Below are positions 41,909 to 51,100 of a DNA stretch of 64,000 bases, one piece after another. Origin of the DNA: Dyella_D sp052115385 (GTDB lineage: Bacteria; Pseudomonadota; Gammaproteobacteria; Xanthomonadales; Rhodanobacteraceae); NCBI RefSeq assembly GCF_052115385.1, contig NZ_JBFRGP010000018.1:4666-68665 (forward strand), in the 5' to 3' direction. The notes under the pieces are model-generated. The model did not search any database, was not told the DNA's origin, and saw only the letters and a program-made list of their open reading frames with translations. The translations under genes were made by a program, and so were the position numbers. Numbering within the stretch: position 1 is the first letter of the stretch; the number at the start of each line of letters is the position of its first letter.

Positions 41909-43639
41909 TCACCCATCCTGCGTGACACGCAACACCTCCTCGAGCGTGGTGATGCCCGCCACGGCCTTGGCGATGCCGTCCTCGTACATGGTGCGCATGC
42001 CTTCGGCGCGCGCCTGGCGCTCGATCTGGCCGGCGTCGGCGCGCTGCATCACCAGGCGGCGCAGCGGGTCGGTCATCACCAGGAATTCCATGATCGCGCG
42101 GCGGCCGCGGTAGCCGGTGGGATTGGCCGTGCTGCTGCCGGGCTTCCACAGGCGGATCGGACGCTCGTCGGTGTACTTGTGCAGCTCGAACTGCTCGATC
42201 ACCTCGGGCAGCGCCTCGTAGGCCGTCGCGGTTTCCGGATCCAGCCGGCGCACCAGGCGCTGGGCCAGGATGCCGTTGACGGTGGAGCCGAGCAGATAGT
42301 CTTCAACGCCCATGTCGAGCAAACGCGTGATGCCGCCCGCCGCGCTGTTGGTGTGCAGGGTGGACAGCACCAGGTGACCGGTGAGCGCGGACTGGATGGC
42401 GATGCGGCAGGTTTCCAGATCGCGCATTTCGCCGATCATGATCACGTCCGGGTCCTGGCGCACGATCGAGCGCAGGGCGCCGGAGAAGTCCAGCCCGATC
42501 TGCGGCTTCACCTGGATCTGGTTGATGCCTTCGATCTGGTATTCGACCGGATCCTCGACGGTGATGATCTTCACGTCCGGCGTATTGATCTTGGCCAGCG
42601 CGGTGTACAGCGTGGTGGTCTTGCCCGAGCCGGTGGGGCCGGTGACCAGCAGGATGCCGTGCGGGCGTTCCAGCACGTCGACGAAGCGCTGCTGGAATGC
42701 GGAGGTGAAACCGAGGGTGGAGAAGTCGAACACCACCGATTCGCGGTCGAGGATACGCATCACCACCGACTCGCCGAAGCTGGTCGGCACGGTGGACACG
42801 CGCAGGTCCAGCTCCTTGCCCTGCACGCGCAGCTGGATGCGGCCGTCCTGCGGCAGGCGGCGTTCGGCGATATTGAGCTTGGCCATGATCTTGACGCGCG
42901 AGATCACCGCGGCGGTGGAGCTGGACGGCGGCGCTTCCACTTCGTGCAGCACGCCGTCGATGCGGTAGCGCACTTTCAGGCGGTTCTCGAACGGCTCGAT
43001 ATGCACGTCCGAGGCGCGCTGTTCCACCGCGCGCTGCAAGATCAGGTTGACCAGGCGGATGACCGGCGCTTCGGAGGCGAGGTCGCGCAGGTGCTCGACG
43101 TCGTCCTCCACCGCGGCGCCGCCGTCGAGGTTCTCCACGATGGTGCCCATGGCGGAGCGGCCGGAGCCGTAATAACGCTCGATCAGGTCGTCGATTTCCG
43201 AACGCAGGCCGATCCGCAAGGTCACCGGCCGCCCGGCGGCCAGTTCCACCGCCTGCAGCGGATACGCGTCGGCCGGATCGGACACCAGCAAGGCCACGCC
43301 CTCTTCGCCGTCGCGCACCGGCACCACGTGGTGCAGCTTCAGGAAGCGCGCGGACAGCTCCAGTTCCGCCGGCGGCAGCTCGGGCGCCTCGCGCGCGGCC
43401 AGCAGCGGCGTATGCAGCAATTCGGACCAGGCTTCGGCCAGGTCACGCTCGGAGACCAGGCCCAGGCGGGCCATCAGCGCCGTCAGCGTGCCCTCGGGCG
43501 ACTCCTCGTGCAGCCGCCGCGCGCGCGTCAGATCGCTGTCCTTCAGCCGCCCCCGCGCCACCAGCAGGTCGCATACCGCGGCTTCGCGGTTGCTCTCTGC
43601 GGCTCCATCGCCGGGCGCCGGCTTGGCCACTGCCGACAT
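41909..43639 (-). CDS. gspE: T2SS assembly ATPase GspE (XpsE)
   Basis: 576 residues from the ATG at 43639 (GTG at 43651 is an alternative). An N-terminal MshEN-like domain (residues 15-150) leads to the ATPase: Walker A GPTGSGKTTTLYTAL, Asp box IITVEDPVEYQIEGINQIQV, Walker B RQDPDVIMIGEMRD, His box LSTLHTNSAAGGITRLLDMG. The cysteine pairs of the zinc subdomain usual in GspE (CxxC...CxxC) are missing; the corresponding part reads LVRRLDPETATAYEALPEVIEQF. It powers pseudopilus assembly. It is the first gene of the operon. Confidence 0.94.
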   Translation of the reverse strand: MSAVAKPAPGDGAAESNREAAVCDLLVARGRLKDSDLTRARRLHEESPEGTLTALMARLGLVSERDLAEAWSELLHTPLLAAREAPELPPAELELSARFLKLHHVVPVRDGEEGVALLVSDPADAYPLQAVELAAGRPVTLRIGLRSEIDDLIERYYGSGRSAMGTIVENLDGGAAVEDDVEHLRDLASEAPVIRLVNLILQRAVEQRASDVHIEPFENRLKVRYRIDGVLHEVEAPPSSSTAAVISRVKIMAKLNIAERRLPQDGRIQLRVQGKELDLRVSTVPTSFGESVVMRILDRESVVFDFSTLGFTSAFQQRFVDVLERPHGILLVTGPTGSGKTTTLYTALAKINTPDVKIITVEDPVEYQIEGINQIQVKPQIGLDFSGALRSIVRQDPDVIMIGEMRDLETCRIAIQSALTGHLVLSTLHTNSAAGGITRLLDMGVEDYLLGSTVNGILAQRLVRRLDPETATAYEALPEVIEQFELHKYTDERPIRLWKPGSSTANPTGYRGRRAIMEFLVMTDPLRRLVMQRADAGQIERQARAEGMRTMYEDGIAKAVAGITTLEEVLRVTQDG

Positions 43640-43820
43640 CACACACCCCACATCTCAAGTCCAGGTCGCGCCCGCGATGCTCCATGCATCGCCCCTGCCG
43701 GGCGAGTGAAGCGCCATTGTTAACACAACCATCGTGGCAGTGGCGAGCATGCTCCCGCGGCAGTGAGATGTCGTAAGAAAAAGGCAAAAATATCTGTCTT
43801 AATCGGACGATTGAGCAGCA

Positions 43821-43857
43821 TGGCGCAGGATCCGGGCGCCACCCGGACCCTGCGCCA
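43821..43857 (-). terminator. Strong hairpin after the short adhesin gene
   Basis: TGGCGCAGGATCCGGG and CCCGGACCCTGCGCCA form a 16-bp stem (one G-U wobble on the - strand RNA) around CGCCA. It starts 19 bases beyond the adhesin stop. There is no U-run, so it may stabilise the 3' end or depend on Rho. It also lies upstream of gspE, whose promoter should be between 43640 and 43820. Confidence 0.6.
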
Positions 43858-43875
43858 CGCCTTTCTCCTTATCCC

Positions 43876-45363
43876 TTAGAGGCCTATGCCCAGGCCCACG
43901 CCCCCGGCCGTTTCGCCGCCGCCGGTGATCGCCGTGCCCAGGGTCAGCCTGGCCCGCGTCGAAAGCTGCCGCGAAAAACCGACCGACAACGCCGCCTGGC
44001 TGCGATAGCCGCCCACCGCCACACCCAGGCTGTTGCCGTCGAAGCCCTGCGTGCTGGAAGACATCAGCGACATCGCCACGCCGATCGCGCCAACCCGGTT
44101 GATGCGGGTATCGAGCGTATTGAACTGATCGTCGACGCGGCGGCGCAGGTCATCCAGCTCGCTGCGGCTGGCAAAACTGCTGAGTTTCTGGTCGGTGTAG
44201 ACCTTGGCTTGAGTCAGCGTCTGGCGATCGCCGGCGTCGGCGTAGCTTTTGGCGGTGCTCAGCGCTTCCTGCACCTGGGCGCTGCTGGCGGCATCGGGCG
44301 CCGGTGTGGCGGGAGCCACCGGCTGGCTCAGTGCCGCGATGCGGCCGCTCAGATCGCCCAGGCCCGCGTAGATGCTGGTTACCGAGCCGTCGAGTACGCC
44401 GAGGGCACTGCGGAACTGGCCAAGATTCACCGCATCGGTGGCCTCGGTGCCGGCCGCCACCTGGGTGATCTGGCGTTCGGCGCCGAGCTTTCCCACCGCC
44501 ACCGTATTCGCCCGCGTGGCCTCCGAGCCGGCACCCAGGGCGACGCTGTTGGCCGCATTCACATAGCTGTTCGCACCCAGGGCCACGCTCTCCTGCCCGC
44601 TCGCCACCGCGCCATGACCGGCGGCAAGCGACGACGCGCCGCTTGCCGTCGTCAGCGCACCCAAGGCCGTGCCGAATTGCGCGGAAGCTTCCGCGCCCAG
44701 GCCATAGGACGAAGCGCCCCACGCACCCGCCTTGGTGCTGGCCCCCACCGCCGTACCGCCGGTGCCTGCGCTGGTCGCCGCCGTATCGATCGGCTTGCCC
44801 TGTTCGTCCCCCACGATGGCTCCGCCCGTTTCGTCCACCGCACGGCCACCGATCGCCACGCTCGAGGCGCCGGTAGCTTGCGCGTTCGCGCCGAATGCCG
44901 TGCTGTGCAGGCCCGATGCCAGCGCACCGTAGCCCGCTGCCGTCGCGTAATGGGCATTGGTGTTCGCGCCGCTGCCGAACGCCGAGGCGCCGATGCCGAA
45001 TGCATTGGCGTTGGCACCCAGCGCGGTGCCGTTCGCATCGTTGGCGAAGCTGCGGTAGCCCAGCGCCACGCTTTCGGCGGCGTTGGCAATACTGCTGGAA
45101 CCGAGCGCGATGGCAGCGCGGTCGAGCGCCGCGCTGCCGGCGCCCACGGCGGTGCTGTCCGCCTTGTCGGCGAGCGCGTTCTCGCCCAGCGCGGTGGCGT
45201 TATCGCCATTGGCCGCCGCGCCGTTGCCGTTGGTGGTCGTGCCGGTCGGCGCCGTCTGTGCCGCGGCTTCGCCGATACCGCACAGCGCCATGCAGGCCGC
45301 CAGTACCGAAGCGTGCAAACCGCTGGACGGCCTGCGCGAGGTCGTCGTGTAGAACTTGTTCAT
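43876..45363 (-). CDS. YadA-type trimeric autotransporter adhesin, short (module 2)
   Basis: 495 residues. A normal signal peptide (cut near GEAAAQ) precedes left-handed beta-roll head repeats of the YadA SVAIG type (ATALGENALADKADSTAVGAGS, SVALGYRSFANDANGTALGANANAFGIGASAFGSG). A neck (NTVAVGKLGAERQITQVAAGTEATDAVNLGQF), a short coiled-coil stalk and the C-terminal four-strand membrane anchor (RINRVGAIGVAMSLMSSS ... GTAITGGGETAGGVGLGIGL) follow. It should trimerise in the outer membrane and mediate attachment. It lies 36 bases after a metalloprotease gene with GGAG before the start. Unlike its long paralogue it has no extended signal-peptide region. Confidence 0.93.
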   Translation of the reverse strand: MNKFYTTTSRRPSSGLHASVLAACMALCGIGEAAAQTAPTGTTTNGNGAAANGDNATALGENALADKADSTAVGAGSAALDRAAIALGSSSIANAAESVALGYRSFANDANGTALGANANAFGIGASAFGSGANTNAHYATAAGYGALASGLHSTAFGANAQATGASSVAIGGRAVDETGGAIVGDEQGKPIDTAATSAGTGGTAVGASTKAGAWGASSYGLGAEASAQFGTALGALTTASGASSLAAGHGAVASGQESVALGANSYVNAANSVALGAGSEATRANTVAVGKLGAERQITQVAAGTEATDAVNLGQFRSALGVLDGSVTSIYAGLGDLSGRIAALSQPVAPATPAPDAASSAQVQEALSTAKSYADAGDRQTLTQAKVYTDQKLSSFASRSELDDLRRRVDDQFNTLDTRINRVGAIGVAMSLMSSSTQGFDGNSLGVAVGGYRSQAALSVGFSRQLSTRARLTLGTAITGGGETAGGVGLGIGL

Positions 45364-45399
45364 CGGATATCACTCCCAGAGGTCGGATCGCCGCCGCGC

Positions 45400-47412
45400 T
45401 CACATGCCGTAACTGGCCTGTACGCTGACGTTGGCATAGGGCTTCACGCCCACCAGCTTGATGAAGTACGCACCCGCGGCCGGACGCGCGACGGACACGC
45501 TTTCGTTATTGCCCGCGTGGACCGAGCGGTAGCTGTAGCTGGACGCGGTCGGCTCGTTGCCCACCCGCACTACGAGCGATACGTCGCCGCTGCCGCCGAA
45601 GCTGCGGATGTTCAGCGTGCGCGCGCCAGGTGGTACGTCCAGCAGATAGAGCCGCTCGCTGCCGGCCACCCCGGACTGCGCCGGCAACGCCGCGCTGCTA
45701 TCGAATTCGAAGAACACCCGATCGCCGCTGCCGCCCTGGCGCCAGCCGCTGTATTGCCGGGCCACTTCCGCATTGCTCAAGCAGAGATTGAGGCTGGCGA
45801 TCTGCGCGGCGCTCAACAGTTTGGCGCGGACCAGTGCGGACGCATGGGCGCGGATGGCCTGCGCGTAATCGCCCTCGTTGGCGGAGCTTGCGGCGAGCAT
45901 TTTCGCCGTCGCCGCCAGGTTGGCACCGACGATCACGCCGCCGCGTACCCATGTCGGTACGCCGGTATCGCACAGGCCCAGCAACTGGCCGCCGGCACGG
46001 AGGCGCCAGCCTTCGTCCTGGAACAGCGATGGCGTCAGGTCCAGGTCGAGATGGCCCTGCAGGTCCGGGCTTTCCTGCCACTCCATCAGCGCGTTCGGCG
46101 ACAAGCGGACATCGAAGTGGGAGAAAGACGAGCCCACCCGCAACGTGGTGGGCGCATACAGCAGCACGTTGCCGGACAGATCGGTGCCGGTCGGCAAGCG
46201 GGTCATCGCCATGCTCAAACCATCGGGATGGGCCTTCAGCGCCTGGCCGGCGTCCTGCGCTATCTTTACCAGCGGTATCGTGATCGGATCGCCGGCCTCT
46301 CCAGTGGGAGGCAGCACCGGCGTGGTGTCGTCCGGCTGGTCGACCACGACGAGCGCGGTCGCCCCCGCCGCCTGGGCGAAGCGCGCTTTCATCGCGTAGT
46401 TGCAGCCGCCGCGGTCGACCATGGCGATGCGCCCCTTCACCGCCGCGGCGTTGTCGAATGCCGCGCAGGCTTGCGCATTGGCGCCGCTCTCCGCCCGCGC
46501 CACCGTGCCTTTGAAATTGGCCGGATTCGGCTGCGGACCGAACGGTGCCCAGCCGTATCCGTATTCTCCCGCCACGGCAGCGGGCGCCGTGACCAGCAGC
46601 GCATGGCGCGGACTCAGCGCGAGCGGAGCATCGGCGCGCACGTGCGGCCCGGTGTGGACGAGGTGGCCGTCGTTCATCGCCGAACTCATGCGCTCGGCGT
46701 AGGGCATGTCGTACCAGCGCTTGCGCTTGGCGTTGTCGTAGACATAAAGCGAATAGATGTCCGGGATGCCCTTCCCGTCCTCGCCCGTGAAGAACGGCGC
46801 ACCGGTGGTCAGGTCGTTGAAGCCGGAGAAGCCCAGGCCATGCGATATCTCATGCAGCACGACGTTGAGGAAGTTGGACTGGCTTGCCGGGGTGTTGCCG
46901 TCCAGGCCGAAGTACCACTGCGTGCCCTCCAGGCACCCGGGCGTGCCCATGGCGCCATTGAAGCTCGCTTTGATGTCGGCCCTTGCCGGATCCGCATCTA
47001 CGCCGGCCAGCGCATTGAAAAGGGCGATGTGATACATCACGCCGACCCTGGCCTCAGGTGGGTTGCCGCTCCCCGGGGTAAACCACGCCACATTGCTGGG
47101 ACCCGCCGAGCCGAGCGTACCGCCCGTCGCGGTACAGGCCAGCTTCTGGAACGAGGCATCGACCACGATCGGCGTCCGGCTCTTGAGCACCGAACCCCAT
47201 AGCGAGGCCGCGAACTCGAACACGATGCGCGCCTGCTCGCCGCGGGTCTTGCCAGGATTGCCGCCCACCGGCGCCGCCGGCGCGTGATCGTCCAGGCCGG
47301 TGCCGGAACCGGTGTCCAGGTTGTTGAGGTGTACCTCGGCCGATGCCGCAACGTCGGCACAGCTCGCCAGGCCGACCGCCAGCGCGGCAAGCCACGCCTT
47401 GCGGCGGCTCAT
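45400..47412 (-). CDS. Secreted zinc metalloprotease, HExxH with PA-like and PPC-like regions (module 2)
   Basis: 670 residues with a signal peptide. The catalytic motif is HEISHGLGFSG (His187, Glu188, His191); the third metzincin His is absent at the usual place. A protease-associated (PA)-like segment runs about residues 270-400 (FKGTVARAESGANAQACAAFDNAAAVKGRIAMVDRGGCNYAMKARFAQAAGATALVVVD). The last 100 residues resemble a PPC domain (RTLNIRSFGGSGDVSLVVRVG, AAGAYFIKLVG). The start overlaps the stop of the small upstream gene (ATGA). It is a close paralogue of 52037-54043 with HExxH at the same residue number. T2SS export is plausible given the adjacent operon, but not shown. Confidence 0.88.
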   Translation of the reverse strand: MSRRKAWLAALAVGLASCADVAASAEVHLNNLDTGSGTGLDDHAPAAPVGGNPGKTRGEQARIVFEFAASLWGSVLKSRTPIVVDASFQKLACTATGGTLGSAGPSNVAWFTPGSGNPPEARVGVMYHIALFNALAGVDADPARADIKASFNGAMGTPGCLEGTQWYFGLDGNTPASQSNFLNVVLHEISHGLGFSGFNDLTTGAPFFTGEDGKGIPDIYSLYVYDNAKRKRWYDMPYAERMSSAMNDGHLVHTGPHVRADAPLALSPRHALLVTAPAAVAGEYGYGWAPFGPQPNPANFKGTVARAESGANAQACAAFDNAAAVKGRIAMVDRGGCNYAMKARFAQAAGATALVVVDQPDDTTPVLPPTGEAGDPITIPLVKIAQDAGQALKAHPDGLSMAMTRLPTGTDLSGNVLLYAPTTLRVGSSFSHFDVRLSPNALMEWQESPDLQGHLDLDLTPSLFQDEGWRLRAGGQLLGLCDTGVPTWVRGGVIVGANLAATAKMLAASSANEGDYAQAIRAHASALVRAKLLSAAQIASLNLCLSNAEVARQYSGWRQGGSGDRVFFEFDSSAALPAQSGVAGSERLYLLDVPPGARTLNIRSFGGSGDVSLVVRVGNEPTASSYSYRSVHAGNNESVSVARPAAGAYFIKLVGVKPYANVSVQASYGM

Positions 47413-47819
47413 GGCGCGGTCTCCTGCGCGGTCGCCGCGGTGTCGTCCGCGTGTTGCACGCTGTACTTGCCGTCGAGGCCACGTTTGGCGACCAACTGGC
47501 TCTGCAGTCGTTCGGGCACTTCCGCCACCTTGGCTTCGACCCCGTTGGCGAGGCGCACCGTGCGCCAATGAAGGTGCGTGTCGGAGTTCTCATGCGGAAC
47601 CGCCGAGCGCCCCTGTATCGCCTGTTCCTTCTGCATGGCCCGCGACAGCTGGGCCAGTTCCTCCGCGGTGGGCTCGCGGATCTGGCCGGTCACCGGATCG
47701 CGGAAGGTGACCTGCGCATCCGGCGCCGGTGCGGCCGGATGCTGCTGCGCCATCGCCGTGGCGGCGAAGAAGGTCATCAGCGCCAGGGTCATCGCATGCA
47801 TGCCTTGCTTGTTATTCAA
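47409..47819 (-). CDS. Small secreted partner protein (module 2)
   Basis: 136 residues, starting at TTG 47819. GGAGTACAG lies before it exactly as before the ATG of the paralogue at 54459, which supports this unusual start; ATG at 47801 is the alternative. A signal peptide ends near AMAQQ. The mature part has QVTFRDPVTGQIREPTAEELAQLSRAM, matching QVTFRDPATGRTRAPTEAELAELSRIA of the paralogue, and a second conserved end (VAKRGLDGKYSVQHADD versus VAERGADGKYHVHHAGD). It overlaps the protease gene by four bases. No function is known; a protease inhibitor, chaperone or prodomain-like role is inferred from the coupling only. Confidence 0.78.
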   Translation of the reverse strand: MNNKQGMHAMTLALMTFFAATAMAQQHPAAPAPDAQVTFRDPVTGQIREPTAEELAQLSRAMQKEQAIQGRSAVPHENSDTHLHWRTVRLANGVEAKVAEVPERLQSQLVAKRGLDGKYSVQHADDTAATAQETAP

Positions 47820-48174
47820 CTGCCTGTACTCCTTATCGATGAGGGGCTTTCGAACAGCCGCACTCGCCCACCGATGACGGCGCCATCGGGGTGGTCGGGG
47901 GAACGGTTGGAGGCTTCAGGCTACCGTTGCGGTATTCGGCCGCCTGGGGGAACAGAACGCTCGATGTCCACACCGGACCGCAGCCGGGTGGCCGCCTTAT
48001 TATTGGCAGCGAAATGCTGAAACGGCTTCACCATTCGCTGACATTCGGACAATTCTCAATGAAACTGGACGAACAAGAAAAAAAGGCCGGCGCATAGAGC
48101 ACCGGCCTTCGGTTAAAACAGGTTGTAGCGTCAGTCAAGGACTACGCAATATCCCGCGGCTCGACTACACGGCG
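47820..48174. promoter_or_regulatory. Intergenic region upstream of module 2
   Basis: These 355 bases hold the terminator of the long adhesin (48083-48109) and must hold the promoter of the three-gene module 2. A GGAG ribosome site is at 47829-47832 on the - strand. I see no obvious operator here, and the palindromes found upstream of module 1 are not repeated. Confidence 0.45.
48083..48109 (-). terminator. Intrinsic terminator of the long adhesin gene
   Basis: On the - strand the stem AAGGCCGG/CCGGCCTT is followed by a U-run (the + strand shows A-run 48078-48084). It lies 66 bases past the adhesin stop at 48175. A nearly identical stem ends the S8 protease gene at 55007. Confidence 0.85.
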
Positions 48175-51100
48175 TTACCAGCCGACGCCCAGACCGACGC
48201 CACCCGAGCTTTCCCCGCCACCCGCCACCGCCGCACCGAATGTCAGATTCGCCCGCGGCGACAACTGCCTGGAATAACCCACCGACAAGGCAGCCTGCCC
48301 GCGGTAGCCGCCGACACCCACACCGACGCGATTCTCGGTATTGATGCCCTGCGTGCTGAAGGACATCTGCGCCATCGCGGTGCCCATCGCACCGACCCGG
48401 CTCACCCGCGTGTTGACCGAACGGAACTGTCCGTCGACCTGTTCACGCAGCGCGCTCAGATCGCTGCTGCTGGCGAAGCTGCCCAGCTTCTGGTCGGTGT
48501 AGGCCTTGGCCTGGGTCAGTGTCTGCCGGTCGCCGGTGTCGGCGTAGCTCTTGGCAGTGGTCAGCGCTTCCTGCACCTGGCCGAGATTGGCCGCGTCGGT
48601 CGCCTGCGTGCCGGCGGCGACGTTGACGATCTGCCGCTGCGTCGTGGCATTGCCCACCGACACGGTGTTCGCGCGATCCGCCACCGCGCCCTGGCCCAGC
48701 GCCACCGCGCCGGCAGCGCTCGCGCTGGCACCCTGGCCCAGCGCGGTCGCCGAGGCGGCCGAGGCGTTGGCGCTTTCGCCGACCGCCACCGCGTTGGTGG
48801 CGACCGCGGCGATGGTCGCGTTCGCGCCCACTGCCGTGCTGCCATCCGCATTGACCTTGGCATTGCCACCGATCGCGGTGTCGTTCGGGCCGGCGGCATA
48901 GCTGTCGCTGCCGATCGCCGTGCCGTGATCGCCGCCGGCAGCGGCGCCGGCACCGAGCGCCACGCCCTTGGAGCCGGTCGCGACGCTGGCCGGACCCGAG
49001 CCGTCCACGGCGAGGCGGCCGCCGAAGCTGCCGTCGCCGGTGGTGACGCGCTGGTCCAGCGCGGTGAGGCGGTTGTTCAGATCACCGATGCCGGCGTAGA
49101 TGTTGCTCACCGAGCCGTTGAGCGCGCCGATCGCATCGAACACGCTGGTGTAGCTGCCGCCCTGCACGCCGAAGGTGCCGGCGACCAGCGCACCATCGCC
49201 ATCGACGTCGGCGTTGCCGCCGATCAGGCGCAGCACATCCCGTACCTGGCCGACGGTGACCGCATCGTTGCGCCGCGCACCGGCCTTGAGGTTGGACAGG
49301 CGGGTGCCGTTCGCACCGGCCAAGGTTGCCTGGCTCTTGTCGGCCGCGTCGTACATCAGCGCATTGCCGACGCTTGCGCCGATCGCACCTTGCAGCTGCG
49401 CGACGTTCACTGCGTCCGTGGATTGCGTGCCGGCCGCGACATTGGCGATCTGGCGTTCCGCACCGGCCTTGCCGACCGAGACGGTGTTCGCCCGCGTCGC
49501 CTGCGAGCCCGCGCCCAACGCCACGCTCGACGCCGCACTGGCCGTGGCGCCGTAGCCGATCGCCGCGGATTGCGCGCCACTTGCGGTGGACAAGGTGCCC
49601 AGCGCCGTGCCCAGCGAACCCGACGCTTCCGCACCCAGGCCAAACGCCGAAGCACCGAGCGCACTCGCCTTCGCGCTGGCGCCGACCGCGGTGCCGCCGA
49701 CGCCCGCGCTGGTTGCCGCCGTGGTGATCGGTTGGCCGTTCGCATCGGTCAGCAAGGCCGCACCATCTTCGTCGACTGCATTGCCGCCGACGGCCACGCT
49801 GCCGGCACCGGCCGCTTGCGCGCCCGCGCCAAACGCAGAGCTGTTCTTGCCGGAAGCCACCGCGCCGTAACCTGCCGCCGTCGCATAGTCCGCATTGGTG
49901 TTGGCACCGCTGCCGAACGCCGACGCACCGATGCCGAAGGCGTTGGCATTGGCACCCACCGCCGTGCCGTTCGCATCGTTGGCAAAGCTGCGATAGCCCA
50001 CCGCCACGCTTTCCGTGCCATTGGCGATGCTGCTCGCGCCGGAGGCCACGCCATGCACGCCGAACGCGGCGGCATCGTCGCTGCCGTCCTTGGCGCCGTC
50101 GGCGGTGAAGTAATGGTTCGACGCGGTGCCCTGCACGGCCGTGTCGAGCTGCTGCTTGTTCACCGCATCGGTGGCTTGAGTACCTGCCGCCAGGTTGGCG
50201 ATCTGCCGTTCCGCACCGGCCTTGCCGACCGAGACCGTGTTCGCTCGCGTCGCCTGTGCGCCGGCACCGAGCGCCACGCTCGACGCGGTGCTGGCCGCGG
50301 CGCCGTAACCGATCGCCACGGATTGCGCGCCGCTGGCGCTCGCCAACGTACCCAGCGCCGTACCCAGCGAACCGGAAGCTTCCGCACCCAGGCCGAATGC
50401 CGAAGCACCGAGCGCACTCGCCTTCGCGCTTGCGCCCACCGCCGTGCCGCCGACACCCGCGCTGGTCGCCGCGATGGTGATCGGCTGGCCGTTCGCATCG
50501 TTCAACAGAGCGGCGCCGTCTTCGTCCACGGCGTTGCCGCCTACGGCCACGCTGCCCGCACCTGCCGCCTGCGCACCGGCGCCGAAAGCGGCGCTGTTCA
50601 AGCCGGAAGCGACCGCGCCATAGCCCGCGGCCGTCGCATAATTGGCATTGGTGTTGGCGCCGCTGCCGAACGCGGACGCACCGATGCCGAACGCGTTGGC
50701 ATTCGCACCCACCGCCGTGCCATTCGCATCGTTGGCGAAGCTGCGATAGCCAACCGCCACGCTCTCCGTGCCGTTGGCGATGCTGCTCGCACCGGAAGCC
50801 ACGCTGTGCACGCCGAACGCGGCGGCATCGTCGCTGCCGTCCTTCGCGCCATCGGCGGTGAAGTAGTGACTTGCCACCGTGCCCTGCACCGCCGTGTCGA
50901 GCTGCTGCTTGTTCACCGCATCGGTGGCCTGCGTGCCAGCCGCCACGTTGGCGATCTGCCGCTCCGCACCGGCCTTGCCGACCGAGACGGTGTTCGCCCG
51001 TGTCGCCTGCGAGCCGGCGCCCAGCGCCACGCTCGATGCGGCGGTGGCCGCTGAGCCATATCCGATCGCCACCGATTGCGCGCCGCTCGCGCCTGCCAAT

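Noticed and set aside
44209..47202. Long + strand frame across the short adhesin and metalloprotease
   Set aside because: It is antisense to the adhesin and protease, has no ribosome site or domain, and is a shadow of codon bias.
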